A stretch of DNA of 64,000 nucleotides from Stomorhina lunata (lineage: Eukaryota; Arthropoda; Insecta; Diptera; Rhiniidae), in contig OW121740.1 in assembly GCA_933228675.1 (NCBI GenBank), forward strand, positions 157,097,828 to 157,161,827, read 5' to 3'. Shown piece by piece: positions 32,726 to 45,700 of the stretch (positions are counted from its first letter, which is position 1; each line of letters opens with the position of its first letter). A program made the translations under genes and the position numbers. The notes beneath the pieces are model-generated. The model searched no databases. It was not told where the DNA came from and saw nothing but the letters and a program-made list of their open reading frames with translations.

Positions 32726-34570
32726 TTCTGTTGTTCTGGTAATCTTGGGTAGTAAGTGAATGTATGTGTGTGTGAGTGAGTGTAAGAACGAATACATTGG
32801 AACAAGGGGTAGTAAAATACGTAATAAAAACTAAAACAAAAACAACAAACAAACTAAAAAACTGATTTATATGACACTTTCTATGTGAATGGAGGATAAG
32901 TACAATACTTTAGGCTGTTCTTAGTGTATGTATGTATGTGTGTAAATATGTATGTGTCAAAAAGAAGACCAGCCAGAGGATAAAGGGGAGTAGGAGGGAC
33001 TTCAATATATATGTATGTATATTTTGAGCTGGTTCAACCACTTGGTGTATACTAAATGTATGTGTGTCTGTTTTGGCTTATTTTAAGGGCTATATTCTTT
33101 CTTATTGTCTTTCAATAGTTTTTGTTGTATTTGTAATTAAGTACTTGTTAGTTGTTATTTTTGTTGCTGTTTTTGTCTTTGTAAGTATGTGTGTGAGATT
33201 TTAGTACTTTGTGGTTGTCACTTTAGTTAAGTTTGTTTTTGTTTCTGTATTTGTCATGTATTTTTATTTTATTTCTTCTTTTTTTTTTTGTTTTAACGAA
33301 ACCCATCCATCAATATATTTTTTGAACGATAGTTTTTCTGAATTGATCTGATATTTAAAATTAGTTGGTGTCTTTAGTTCGTCGTTGCAAGTTGTTCCTT
33401 TAGATACAAAATAAAATATAAAATTTTAAATCGTCTCTTTTTCAAAGAAAAACGTTAACGCGTAACGGTTTCTTAAGTTTAAATTGAAATATTAAATCAA
33501 ATTAGAAAAAAATTAAAATATTTTATAAAAGAAAAAATTGCCTAAAAAATCGAATAACAAAGTCAACTTAAAGCACAAAATATTTTATATTAAAATAAGA
33601 TCTAATTTAAATAGTTTTAAACAAGAAATTATAAAAATTATTAAGGATATACCACCCAAATAATTATGGAATACAATTTATCAATAAGGTGCAGTGAAAA
33701 TGAAAAATATAATGAAAATAATTTTAATTTTTTTGATCAAAAAAACATTTATTACAGTAATAAATAATTGTAATAAATTGGGAGCTTAGTGCAATACACT
33801 ACAGTAAAACTTAAAAAAAAACAATGTTATTTAAAATTTAATTTAATTTAGAAAGAATCACTGGTTGTAATTAAGTATTTATAAAATAAATCAATAAAAG
33901 GCACAGATTTAAAAATTTTTCCAACTTGAGCTGAAACAAAAATTTGACAAATATGTAAAAGCTTTCATTATTCCGGTTCTGGTCGCATCAGAAAAATACT
34001 AATGTTATATAAAACATAATAATACCCTTTTGGAGACAAGATTCTAAAGCAGATCGCAAAATTAAATTATATAGATTGCACAAACTTCTGGGTTAAATCT
34101 TTGACAAATTCAACCTATGAATCCTAGAATACTAATATTCTTCTTCTTCTGTTGTCCTTGACTCCCAGTGGAACATAGGGGCTCTATTAATATAATTTTA
34201 ACAAAATTTTCCCAACATGCAAACATATCGAAGGCTTAATTTTTAAAGGCCTAACTCGATTTTTGTTACTTTACAGGGGAAGCAAAAAACCTAATGAAAA
34301 CCGTAAAATTTTAAATCCAACAAATTTTTGTTTAAATGTTAAATAAAATGTGTTGCTTTTTTTTAAATTGTATTACAATTTTTGTTTTATCTAAAGTTTT
34401 ACGAATTTTATTAACTTTTTTCCTTTTCCTGTAAAGTAATAAAAAATCGAGTTAGGCCTTTTTTATGTTAAGCCATCGATATTCTTAAAAGTTATATACA
34501 TATATAAAGCCATTTTCGACATTGGGTCTTAATATGGGAGCTAGGGTAAAATATGGACCGATTATTAAAA
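32726..34570. other. Intergenic with simple repeats
   Basis: Contains TG-rich stretches (TATGTATGTGTG near 32760-32960 and 33060-33200). One arm of a palindromic MITE lies at about 33715-33805 (compare 46230-46434), and near 34153 there is a LINE-end phrase GACTCCCAGTGGAACATAGG. No supported gene. Confidence 0.5.
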
Positions 34571-34751
34571 TTGTATACATTGCACAGTAGAAAAATGCAA
34601 ACAAAACTCAATAACTTTACAATTTATTGGCAACTTTTCTTGAATTTTTCTGCTAAAAAGTCTTTCCCTGCGAAAATAAAAATTATTAAATTTTTATGAT
34701 ATCTTAAAAAATATTGAAGATATACTACCTGTCAAAGACGGATATGTACAT

Positions 34752-35032
34752 TAGAGCGGTTCTCCTTCCATACAAACAAAAAAAGTGGTGTCAGTCACCC
34801 CCTAGGAATAAAGATAATATTAAGACAATCTTAAAAAAATGTTTTTTTTTTTTATTTTTTACCACGCCTAAAAGTACCGCCCTTTTAGTATTTTGTTGAC
34901 AGTTGACAAAATACAATAAGGGCAGTATTTGTAGGCGTGGTAAAACAATAAAAAAAAAAATTTAGAATTATTTTTACATTATCTTTTATCCTAGTCAGTC
35001 ACCCCACACAACTTTTTTTTCGAACCACCCTA
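34752..35032. mobile_element. hAT-type MITE with hairpin core
   Basis: 281 bp; ends TAGAGCGGTTC and GAACCACCCTA, flanked by a perfect 8-bp duplication ATGTACAT (34744-34751, 35033-35040). The centre forms a long stem from TTTTACCACGCCTAAAAGTA to GTAGGCGTGGTAAAA. Longer imperfect pairing (GTCAGTCACCCC on both sides) extends to the ends. Confidence 0.8.
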
Positions 35033-35447
35033 ATGTACATGCAAAGATATTGGCAAATTTATGCGCTTATAACCAAATCTTAACATCCAATATTTTAACA
35101 AAAGCATACAACGTTTTCTTGAATAATATGTGTGGCAATAAATGATAATGGCTTAAGTTGACATAAGAGCTTTTTAATTTTATTACATATTCTTAATTAT
35201 TTTTCAAGATCACTCAGCTAAATTTCAAGTATAAAATATCATTATTAATAAAAAGATAAGCATTTATATTTTAACTTTTTTATACTAAACCTTTTTAAAC
35301 AAAACCCTTAATATCTCAAAACACAAAATTTCGACTTAAGCCATTATTACTTATTATCACAGATATATAACTTGTGTTTTTTACAGTTTTAACTGCGTCT
35401 TGAGCTGTGTGATCACCACCTGTATACCGAACTCAATTTCGTTAGGC

Positions 35448-36743
35448 AGAGTGTTCTAAAAAAATATGCATTTACTATTTTAGACAAAATTTATCCATAG
35501 TGCAAGAAATAATTTATTTTTTGATCAAGTTAGTTTCTATAGATATGTCAGATACTATTATTTTAGAAATTATTCATTTTCAATAGTTATTTCAATCAAA
35601 ATGGACTGCGAAAAAAATGTTCGTGAAAATATAATTAAAACTTTTCAAAAAAATCCGTCATGGACTTTTAAAAAAATAAATAAAAATTTGAAAGTTGACC
35701 CTCGAACGGTTTCTAATGCCATCAGACGGTATAAGGAAGACCTGAGCATTGAAAGAAAACCTGGATCAGGGAAGAAAAAAAGGTCCTACAGATATTGGTA
35801 AGGCAAAAAAAGTCGAGCGACTCTTTCGAAGAGCGCCTAACACTTCTTTAAGAAAAGCAGCTCGTGCGGTAAAATGTTCTACGAATTTTGCACATAGAGT
35901 CAAAGCTTATGCTGGACTGAAGACATACAAAGTCCAAAAGGTTCCAGATCGCAATGCTATAAAGAACTTAGAAGCAAAAAACGAGCGAAAAAATTGAAGT
36001 CTGATTTTATAAAAAAATACACCTGTTGTGTGATGGATGATGAAACATACGTACTGGCAGACTTTTCTCAACTTCCTGGTCAAGATTTTTATGTTGCTGA
36101 TAAACGGGGTAATGTTCGGCAAGAGTTTCGCACAAAAAAACAAACAAAATTCCCTAAGAAGTTTCTCGTGTGGCAAGCAATTTGCAGTTGTGGCAAAAGA
36201 AGTAAAGTATTTGTGGCATCTGGCACAATAAGCACAGAAATTTGTATAAAGGAGTGCCTACAAAAACGGTTGTTACCCTTTTTAAGAGAGCACAGAGTGA
36301 CTACATTTTTTTGGCCCGATTTGGCATTATGCCATTATGGAAAAAAGGCACTTGAGTGGTACTCAAAGAATAATGTCAGTTTTGTACGACGAGAGGCAAA
36401 TCCACCTAACTGTCCAGAACTTCGGCCTGTGGAAAGGTATTTGGGCTCTGGTAAAAAAGGAATTGAAGAACACAGGAAAGATTTCCAAGAACATGTCCGA
36501 TTTTAAGCGCAGGTGGAACACATGCTCCAAAAAGGTATCAGAAGCAACTGTAAAATCTTTAATGGGAGGGTTTCCGAAAAAAGTCGATAATTTTGCAAAA
36601 CCCGAGTACTAAGTAAACATTTTAATGCTAAATGATTTTGTATAATATGTCATTATATTTGCGTATTTTGTAGAGTTTTTATATTAAAAGGTTTGATTTT
36701 TATTTAAGAAAATCCAACTACAAATTATATTTAGAGCACTCTT
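35448..36743 (+). mobile_element. DD37E Tc1/mariner element, copy A4
   Basis: About 1296 bp from AGAGTGTTCT to GAGCACTCTT, with TA after the right end. The left flank reads GTTAGGC, so the left duplication is not intact. Confidence 0.9.
35601..36612 (+). pseudogene. DD37E transposase A4, three indels
   Basis: It starts at the MDCEKNVREN ATG. One extra base in the GGGAAGAAAAAAAGG run (about 35775), one missing A near 35980, and one extra T in AGGTATTTGGGC (about 36440) break the frame. All three lie in homopolymers. Catalytic motifs remain readable across frames. Confidence 0.9.
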
Positions 36744-36745
36744 TA

Positions 36746-37249
36746 TAATGAATTCCATATTTTGATTCTATAGAAACCAGTTTCTATTTTCAAACTGCAA
36801 TTAGTTTTTCTCTGCTTTTCAATATTTGAAAAAAATTTTCGACTTTTTTAAAATTGTGTTAATGATTTCAGTTGAAGAAATCTTGTTTTGTATATTTTAG
36901 AGCGTTTAAAATTTTTCGGAATCCAATTATTTCGATTGGAATTCAACTACAGAATGCTTTTAATTCCGAAAGGAATTTGTGACATGCCTGTATATTCGAA
37001 TTAAAAAGAAATAAATTACCATATCCGTGTTCAAAAAAGTAGATTGCAAAAGTATCGGATTTATGGGTACTCCTTATTGCAAAAAATTTAGCTCTAGTTT
37101 TCGAGATATAGCGTTATTTTAAAAATGGATGAGGTTGCGCAATAAAATTTCGCGTAACTCGAAAAATGTTTATTTTCTTGAACTAAGTAAAAAAAATCGA
37201 AATTCTGCAACAAAATTATCTTTTAGAAACACTGATAATTTTTTTTTAA
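36746..37249. other. Intergenic, no gene seen
   Basis: AT-rich, no supported feature. Confidence 0.4.
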
Positions 37250-37400
37250 CCCCTTAAGGAGAAATGACGAGTGTCGCCCGCAAACATTTTCTGTGCCAAA
37301 TTCGAAATTGACGGGCTATGCCCGCCGCATATTTAAATGTTTCAAAAGCAGTAGTAGTAAATTAAAATGTTTCTTCGAAATTAAATCGTGTTGCAAGGGG
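37250..37400. mobile_element. piggyBac-like MITE (TTAA flanks)
   Basis: 151 bp between TTAA (37246-37249) and TTAA (37401-37404). The ends are CCCCTTAAGG and GCAAGGGG, so the inverted repeat is only about 6 bp plus patches. Flanking TTAA and CCCC-type ends fit piggyBac-derived MITEs, but the case is modest. Confidence 0.45.
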
Positions 37401-37404
37401 TTAA

Positions 37405-37807
37405 TTCGAACAGTCTTTTTGGAAATTATTTTTTTGTTTGCAAATTTTTTTTTTTTTTGTTTGTAATCCCAAAAATAACCTGGTGTTACAAATGAGCAAC
37501 TTTTGTAAAAACTTGGCAAGCAACCATACAAAAGCCATTTTCAAAGATTTGAAAATAAGTGCAAAATTTTAAGATATTCGCAAAAAACTGTTTTCGGGCA
37601 GGTCGTAATACTTTAGTACCTTCAACTCTGACATTTGCAGAGCGATTTGAAAATTTTAAACAGTTTTGGAAAATGAGGGGATCAAGCTTCTATAAACTGT
37701 ATGCATAGAACTTATATTCTAATAAATTAGGCTTATATTCTAAAAAATTGATAAAATATTCGCTTTTTTTATTTTTTCGTAATCTTTGAAATTCAAAAGC
37801 AATTATT
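37405..37807. other. Intergenic, no gene seen
   Basis: AT-rich with a T-run near 37445; no supported feature. Confidence 0.35.
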
Positions 37808-39084
37808 CCCAGTAAAACTTTTCATTACCAAATAATGAGTTAAACAGTTAAACTATTGAACACGAACTACTTACTCATTCGCTGTTTAAGTCATTATATT
37901 AACATGAGGATGTCATTGGAGGCAAGTACTTACCAATTGCAGAAAAGTAATGACTTGGGTAAGCAATTTGAAAGCAACAACAACAACAGAAACAACTTTT
38001 TTGTTGTTGTTTTATTAAAAACATATATTTTTAAACGAAATACAAAATTTTTTTTATGATCACATGGGGGCTCGAACCCAGACCCTCCGACTGCTAGGCA
38101 GAGACTCTTCCACTGAGCTACTTCATATGTTGAAAACTTAGCAGCTTTTAATTAATATAAAAAAATTTTATTTATAGATCCAAAATCATGTGAAAATAAC
38201 TTTGATTTTCCCTGCTTTTTTTTTTGCTTTGTTGTAATTTTTGGAAAAATATTTTTATACGATTTTTTGTAATTATTTTAAAACTTTTTGAAAATTATTT
38301 TAAAACTTAAACAATTTAAATCTTCTTTTTTGTATAAGTTTTTACATAAGATTGACTCTTACTTACTTAAATGTTACAACCTGTTAAGGTCAAAGTCCGA
38401 GCATATTTTAGAATTCCATGGATTTCGATCTTGTGTGAATATTCTCCAATTTTATAGGCCAATCTTTGAAAACTGTTCCTCTACTTGGTCTTTCTATCGA
38501 AGTTTCGGACATCCTCCTCTAACATTAGGTAGTGGGACATTTCAATTCTAATTTTATTCTCTTCATTGTATTTTTTTTTAAGAGAGGGTTACTAGCCCGT
38601 AATCCTAACCCATTTTTATCGATCTTATGGGACAACTCTTAAAACGTGTTAACTCACAATATTAATGGGTGTTAAACTATCTCCCCGGGTGATACCATGA
38701 GGAGGTGTGTGTCCACAGTTGAGATGAAGGATGACCCAGATAAGTTGGGTATTGGTATTCAACATCCCCTACATAATCAAAATTGAATCATGATGGTATT
38801 TTTTCATTAACGTGAGTTAGTTTTACAAATTTTTTTTTACAGAAGATAATATTTAAGTTCTTAAAATTCAAAAATCATTTAAAAAGACTCTTTTAATAAA
38901 AAAAAAATCTAAAAAAAATTGTTGCCCTTGGTGGGATTTGAACCGGGGCCATTCAGTTTAAATTACCATCTTAATTACAAATAAGTACTTCTGTAATAAC
39001 TTATTATTTATTCGGATGGTATGTTGTAGTCGTTACAAGGTAACCAGTTATCAGAGTACTTGCCATTACCAAAGTTTTGCTGGG
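37808..39084. mobile_element. Repeat R2 copy 2, both ends present
   Basis: Left end CCCAGTAAAACTTTTCATTA, right end CCAAAGTTTTGCTGGG, giving a terminal inverted repeat CCCAG(T/C)AAAACTTT. The interior is shared with 30748-31955 and includes the tRNA-like block and a GGTTCAAATCCCACCA block near 38930 (minus strand). No target duplication is obvious. Non-autonomous DNA element is the best description. Confidence 0.65.
38070..38135 (-). repeat. tRNA-like block in R2 copy 2
   Basis: Same box A and box B arrangement and CTAGCAG loop as in copy 1, nearly identical in sequence. Confidence 0.6.
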
Positions 39085-40249
39085 TTTCTACTTAAAAAAC
39101 AAACTATCGGTTTATATTTATAAAAGTTGTTAAGCTGTGGAATGGAGATTTTAATGGAGAGAACAAACCTGGAGCGCAATGGGAATAATCAAAATTTTAG
39201 AATAATTTTGTTTATTCTCGAAATGGTTTTGGTTTATTTCGTACCTTTCGCTTTGATGATTTTGAATAGAAGGAAGAATTATTTTATGATAGGACCGGAA
39301 GCATTATTTTGGACAATTTTGACGTTTCTAAAATTTATTTAGGCCTTATGTGCGAAAGAGATACACTATCATTCGCAACATTCAGCTTGCATATATATTA
39401 AGAAAAGTGGTAGATGCAAAGAATAATTGGCTTATCAATGTTGTTAATGCCAAGAAACAGATTCAACCGTTTTGGCCTTAATAAAAGTTATTTAACTTTT
39501 TCCAAAGTTCACATTTTTTGATTGCAAACAACTTTTTAAATTTATTTTTGTAAAAATGTTAACATGCCGTATTATTATGTTAGTACGTAGTACATGTCCA
39601 AGTCGGTTTATTAAAAGCTTAATAGCTTTCTAATTTTTTGCCTGATTTAAAAAATTCAAACCACATTTAATAAGCAACTTTTATGGGCCTTTATATAAGA
39701 ATAAGCAATAAAAATCTACTAAAGCCAAAAAAAAAATGTAACTTTTGATTTACAAATGTGTCAAAAATGGCATGCCATTTTGAAGCGCAATCTGTTTTCT
39801 TTTATTTGCTAAAAAAAGTAAAATCGGATACAAACTGAGCTGAGCTATGGGTCGATAACTTGAGGAACCTCGTTAAAATTGGTTTTTTGCCCATAACTCT
39901 TAAATTTCGACGTATTTCTGCACGATTTGTCATGTACTCAATAAGGTCGTTTTCCTAGTTTTTTTTTTGTGTAACAGAGTGTAGTTCTTTCTAAAAGGAT
40001 CCATAATGGTTTTGCTTGATTAAGAACTTTTAATATTCGTTTTAAATGAGTACTACCTGTAATATTCATCTAGATTCTAGAATCAGTATGACTGATTCAA
40101 AAACTTATTGCATAACTCCAAAATCAAATCGATTTTTTTAGAAACCCAAAAATAAAGCAGATCGTTTTACTCTTAATTACCTTAGAACTATTTAAGTGTT
40201 TCCGCTATTTCTACATTTATATATATATATATATAATTCCCCGACCACA
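39085..40249. other. Intergenic, no gene seen
   Basis: AT-rich. Short unassigned open frames only. A TATATA run lies near 40220. Confidence 0.4.
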
Positions 40250-40515
40250 TTCCAATTGGAACAAGGGGTACTTCTCTCAGACAATGAGCTGCATCCGATT
40301 CTATTTTTAGACTCATTGAAAGGGACCTACGTTTTAACGCCGGCTCCGAACGGCAAATGTATTAGTTAGAAAAGTTTTACATAGCCCAATACTCAATAAC
40401 CTGTGGCTAGCTGAGTTATGAGGTGAACCGACGCTTTTTTGAAAATTTATTTTTTCAAGTGAGTTTGGCCAGGGATCGAAGTTACTATACCACATTACCA
40501 CATCTAATGGTAAAC
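40250..40515 (-). repeat. SINE-like repeat (copy 2)
   Basis: Shares AACAAGGGGTACTTCTCTCA, CAATGAGCTGCATC, GGGACCTACGTTTTA and TGAGTTATGAGGTGAACCG with 48589-48860. The tRNA-like head at the right end is degraded (GGGATCGAAGTTACTATACC). Confidence 0.7.
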
Positions 40516-41550
40516 ATTTTTTACTTCGAAATGTCAATCGTAAAATATTATCGATTCATTTTCGGGTACGATATCGATTAACGAGTTTAAGAACACTTTT
40601 TTAAGGGAAAAATGAGATGATTATTAGTTTTTGTCAAATTTCATTCAACAAAAAAAATTTATCCGGTATGTGATGGAAATCGATCGATTTCAGATAAATT
40701 TTTGCGATAATTTTCCCCATTTCTACTAAAAATTCAAACCAAATTAAAGATAAGATATCAGTCAAAAGGATTAAAGCCCATTTTTTTTTTTTTTTTTTTT
40801 TTGAAATAACCGGAAATTATCTGAAAAATATACCAGAAATTGAAAACGATCGGTTTCCATTACATTCCGGTATATGTACAATAAAAAGTTATGTCAAAGA
40901 CAATTTTAATACTTTTCCATAATGAAATAAAACTAATCCATTAAAAAGCTTTTGCGTTATTGAACCAAAAATTTGTCCTTGACGACAAACCAAAGGATAT
41001 GCAACAAAAAAATTACCATTAAGAAAAAAAAATTAACACCTGATTATTAATTCAAGTTTGTTGAAATTCAATCCAATTTATGTAGTTTTTAATGTTGGAA
41101 TATGGTAAATTAAAGATTATTCTCTTTATCCTTTTGATCAAAGGACAAAATTTAGATTTTTTTCAAATTTTATACGAACTCGGAAAAAAAAATAATTTGA
41201 CAATTGTTCAATTTTTTTTAGGATATTAAAAAAGCCCTTAACTTACGCTTGTATAACATTAACATAATCAAACCCAAGTTGGTAAATTTTTCATAATTTA
41301 AACAATGAAAAAATAATTTGTTAACTTAACTTAAATATTTGTGAACAAAAAGAGTGGATTTTAATTTCAAAATCACAAAATTTGTATAGTTTTACAAAAA
41401 AAAAGTGTAATATTCACTAAAATGCCATCAATAATTTCCAATTTCCTTTATTTTAGTATCACACAAATAAAAAATTATGAAACGTAGAAAAAATCAATTT
41501 GTATATAAAAAACAAAAACAACAAAAGCAACCTGCTAAAGGAGTCATGTC
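40516..41550 (+). other. Region upstream of glass coding exon 1
   Basis: AT-rich, no other gene. The start of transcription and any eye enhancer cannot be placed by eye. Confidence 0.4.
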
Positions 41551-42723
41551 ATGGGATTGCTATATAAAAGTTCCAAACTCTTGAAAATAATTCTGGGTAA
41601 GTAAAACAATTCCAAATATTTTGACAATTTGTCTGTACATTCAAATTATAATTAAATTATCAAAAATCAATTGTTTTAATGGAAATGAAATTGGAAAATA
41701 TGTACGAAGCATCCCTTAAGATATTCTCAAAAAAAAAAATGCCCTAATAGTAAATGAATAGAAAAATAACAACCACTTTGAAGAGATATTCAAGTCCATT
41801 TTATACACTTACGTTCACACTCACAGACTTTGTGAATTTGTCTACCAACACAACCAAATAAATATTTTACATGTGGTTTTTGTTAACGAAATGGGCGGAG
41901 TTTCAAATATTTGAACAGTGGCGTTAAATTAAAAAAAATGTGTAGAATTTTATTAAGATGTATCAAATTTAAGAGAAGGATTGAAATCTCTTATCTAAAT
42001 TATTACAAACGTAATTATTTTTTATTAAACAGCCTAAAGGTAACCCCTTATGAAATAAATAATTTAATTCGGTTCTTTAAAAATGTGTGGTACTTTTTAA
42101 AAGTACTGAACACTTTGTGGGGGGTTTTTAAAATATTCACGTAAAAATGACATCTCATATTAACTCTATTCAAGCAAATATTTGATTTTTCCTGAGACTT
42201 ACGAAAATATGATGCTTATTTCTAAAAACGTATAGGTCTATTAATTTAAGGCCTATTTAAAGATTTTATATGTTTTAAGACTTTTTACCAAATACATACA
42301 CAATTTTTAGTTAAGATTTTCAAAGAAGCTCCTTTTCCTCTATTTGAAGTATAATAAGGAAAATATCACCGATTTTTATACCCTTCACCACCACTTCATA
42401 TACCAATAGGCTTAGAATCACTTTCTGAGTCGATTTAGCGATGTCCGTCCGTCCGTCTGTCTGGCTGGCTGGACCCCCATGTAAACTTTGTAATCAAACT
42501 ACAAGTCGCAATTCTAAAGATAATTTGATGAAATTTGGCACAGATCATTTTGTTGATAATGGGACCATGGCTATTGAAATTCGTCAAAATCGGTCTATTA
42601 TTTATGGCACCTCCCATAGGTCCCACTTCCCGGAATTGATATATTGCCCACAAAAATCAATATTTTTTCATGAAATTTAAAACAAATACTGCTTATCTTA
42701 TATTCTTAAACGAGCAATAATTG

Positions 42724-42775
<52 letters not shown>

Positions 42776-45700
42776 AATCGAAAACGATATATCTCCTAAA
42801 GTAATAGGCATAGAAACAAAATTAAAATTACGTCTTAAAGAGCTATGAAAATAAGCGGACAGGTGTTTGGTACTTTTTTCAAACTATGTCCGATAATGGG
42901 TAAAAAGGGCGAAAATAGTTTTTTTGGTACCTTTTTAACCCACTCTTATATTTTAAACTAAAGAATATAGAAAGAAACTTTGTGCTGCAATCAATAGATG
43001 TGAAAGAAACATTAAACACGTATTTGGTACTTTTTTGATTTTGATTCGAAAATGGGTAAAACGGGATAAAATGATAACTTAACATCTCAAAAAGTAATAT
43101 GAATAGGAACATTATGTCAACTGCGTTTTAATAAAATGTATCGAATTCAATTGGTACCAAAAAAGTACCAAATATGCATATGGAACTTTTTGAAATTAGG
43201 GGACAAAAAGGGGAAAAATTAATATTGTTATACCTTTTAAACAAATGAATGTTTGTCTGTATGTATGTTCTTTATAGAATAGTAAACTGTCAATTTGATC
43301 ATGTTATGCTCTTTAGCGAAGATGTTGCGGATAAGCCGGCAAAGGTTTGTAAGTTGATAAGACTAATTTCCGACATGGCGCCACTGAAAATTACTAAAAA
43401 TTAATTAAATCGTAAGCTGTACATTTGATCATGCAATGATCTTTAGCAAAGTTGTAGCGCATGAGCCGGCGAAGGTTTCTTAGTTGGTATGAAGAAATTT
43501 CGACAGGTGGCGCCACTGAAATTTACTCAAAGTCAATTTAGTCGTAAGCTGTCCATTTAATCATGCTATAATCTTCAGCAAAGTTGTACTCAAAGTGAAT
43601 TAAATCGTAAACTTTGGATTTGATCATGTTATAATCATAAGCAAAGTTGTTACGCATAAGCAGACAAAGGTTTTTTAGTTGGTATGAACTACTGCAGGTG
43701 GCGCCACTGAAAACTACTCAAAATGAATTAAATCGTAAATTGTGCATTTGATCAGACTATAGTCTTTAGCAAAACTGTTGCGCTTGAGTCGACGGAGGTT
43801 TCTGTTGGTATGACCAATTTCCAAAATTATTAAAATGAGTTTAAATGTATACTATGCAAACTATGTGTTGGTCGGACAAAATAAATAAAGTTATTCAAAA
43901 TTAACTGAATATTTGTACAATGTCTTTCCTCTAAATTTATTTTAACACTTTATAAAATAAAATATATAAAAACTTTAAAATTTGCCTCAAAATGCTTATC
44001 ATAAAGCTCTGAGCAAGGCTCGGTCAACCAGGTACTGTAAACCTAAATCACTGTACCAAATTTCGTTGAAATCGGTCTTCATTTGACCATAGCTCCCATA
44101 CAAACTTTTTTCTCAAAATGCAATAAATGAGACAAAATTCACTAAAACGCTCGTAAATCCCAAAATAATGAGAATTTTAAGTTTATTTTTCGCAGGCATA
44201 ATTTTTGTAACAACTGTGTAATCAATTTGGCAAATTTCGAGATAATCGGTCCACATTTGACCCTACCTCTCATATAAGTCCAAATGGCGGAAACTGCTTA
44301 AATATATAAGTTTTGAGAATATGTTTGTATGATGGCAAAATTTAGCAAATATTTGTCTTTATACAGGAAAAATAACACCTTTGACCTTAGTGGTAAAGTG
44401 TATCGTATGGACGGGCTTGACCGACTATAACACTTTCTTACTTGTTTATTTTTAAAATTATTCACCAAAAAATCTAATATTTTTACTTTTAAAGATTATA
44501 TTATTTTTAAGGATTTTTCACTAAAAAATCAAATATTTTTACTAAAAAATATGTTCGATTTAATTTTTATTTAAAATTTTTACCCAGAATCAGGCGTGAT
44601 TCTTAATCTTCTCGAAACTGTTTGTTATTTTACTACAAATACTATTGAATTTAGAGGATATATGTATATATCTAATAACTTATAACATATATACATATAT
44701 CTAATAACATATTGTATAAAATTGCAAAAAAAAATGTAAAATAAATTGTTGACATTGTCCCTTTTAGCATTTAAATTTTATTTAAAAATAAAAAAAAAAT
44801 GTGTTAGTAATAAAAGGGCCAATCTCAACATTGGCCCTTTTAGCACTAACAATTGTAGATGAGTTTAAAGTGACATTGACCCTAAAATTTCTTATGAAGC
44901 TGTTCTGGGATGAGCTAAAGATTGGCTGTTGAAATAAAATAAAAGAGAGTAAAAAGAGAAACCTAATGTAACGACTAACTCAAAACATGCGAAAATTGAC
45001 ATTGGCCCTTTTAGCACCAAGCCACAGAAATATAGCTTGTTTTTATCAAAAATTTGTTTTTCTTTTCTTAGGGTTAGTTTTTGATTTGAAGTGATTTGAG
45101 GTAATTAGGTATAATTCCTGCTGAACCAAATTTTCTTTAATTCAACAAAATTTTGAACAATTGAATATTAAGTTTAAAATTGTACTGCGAATTAAAAACT
45201 AAAAGTTTTCAGAAAATGAACCAAAAAACAAAAAATGCCAATTTAGGCATAATTAGAAACGAAACAGATTTTTGTCTTTAAAAACTCACACAAAGTGGGC
45301 ATATCGGCTTTCGATTAAAATATTGCTTTTAAATTTATAATACTCTAAGACGAGCTCACCGATTTTTTATCTGGTCTAGTGTAATATATTATGTATATTA
45401 CATTTAAACTTGTATGGAATTATGATTTCGAGAATTTTTCTTAACGAATATTTGTACTGATTTAAAATTCTGAGACAAACATTTACGCTAGTTCTAAATG
45501 TGCTATTTATCTGATTGCTACAATTTCTAGAACTTTTAACAATTTTTTTTTTGTTTTAATAACGCATTTTAATCCTCTGCAAATATTTAGGAATTCCTAA
45601 TAAAATTTCCTTATAATGCAAATAGTTCTAAAATAAATCTCTCTTAAAGATTTCCTGCGCAAACTCAAATAAATTACAAATTTAAAATAAAATTCTCAGA

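Noticed and set aside
42441..42680. 79-codon open frame starting [11 protein letters not shown]
   Set aside because: It is a translation of the R1 repeat (GTCCGTCCGTCTG block), which recurs across the window.
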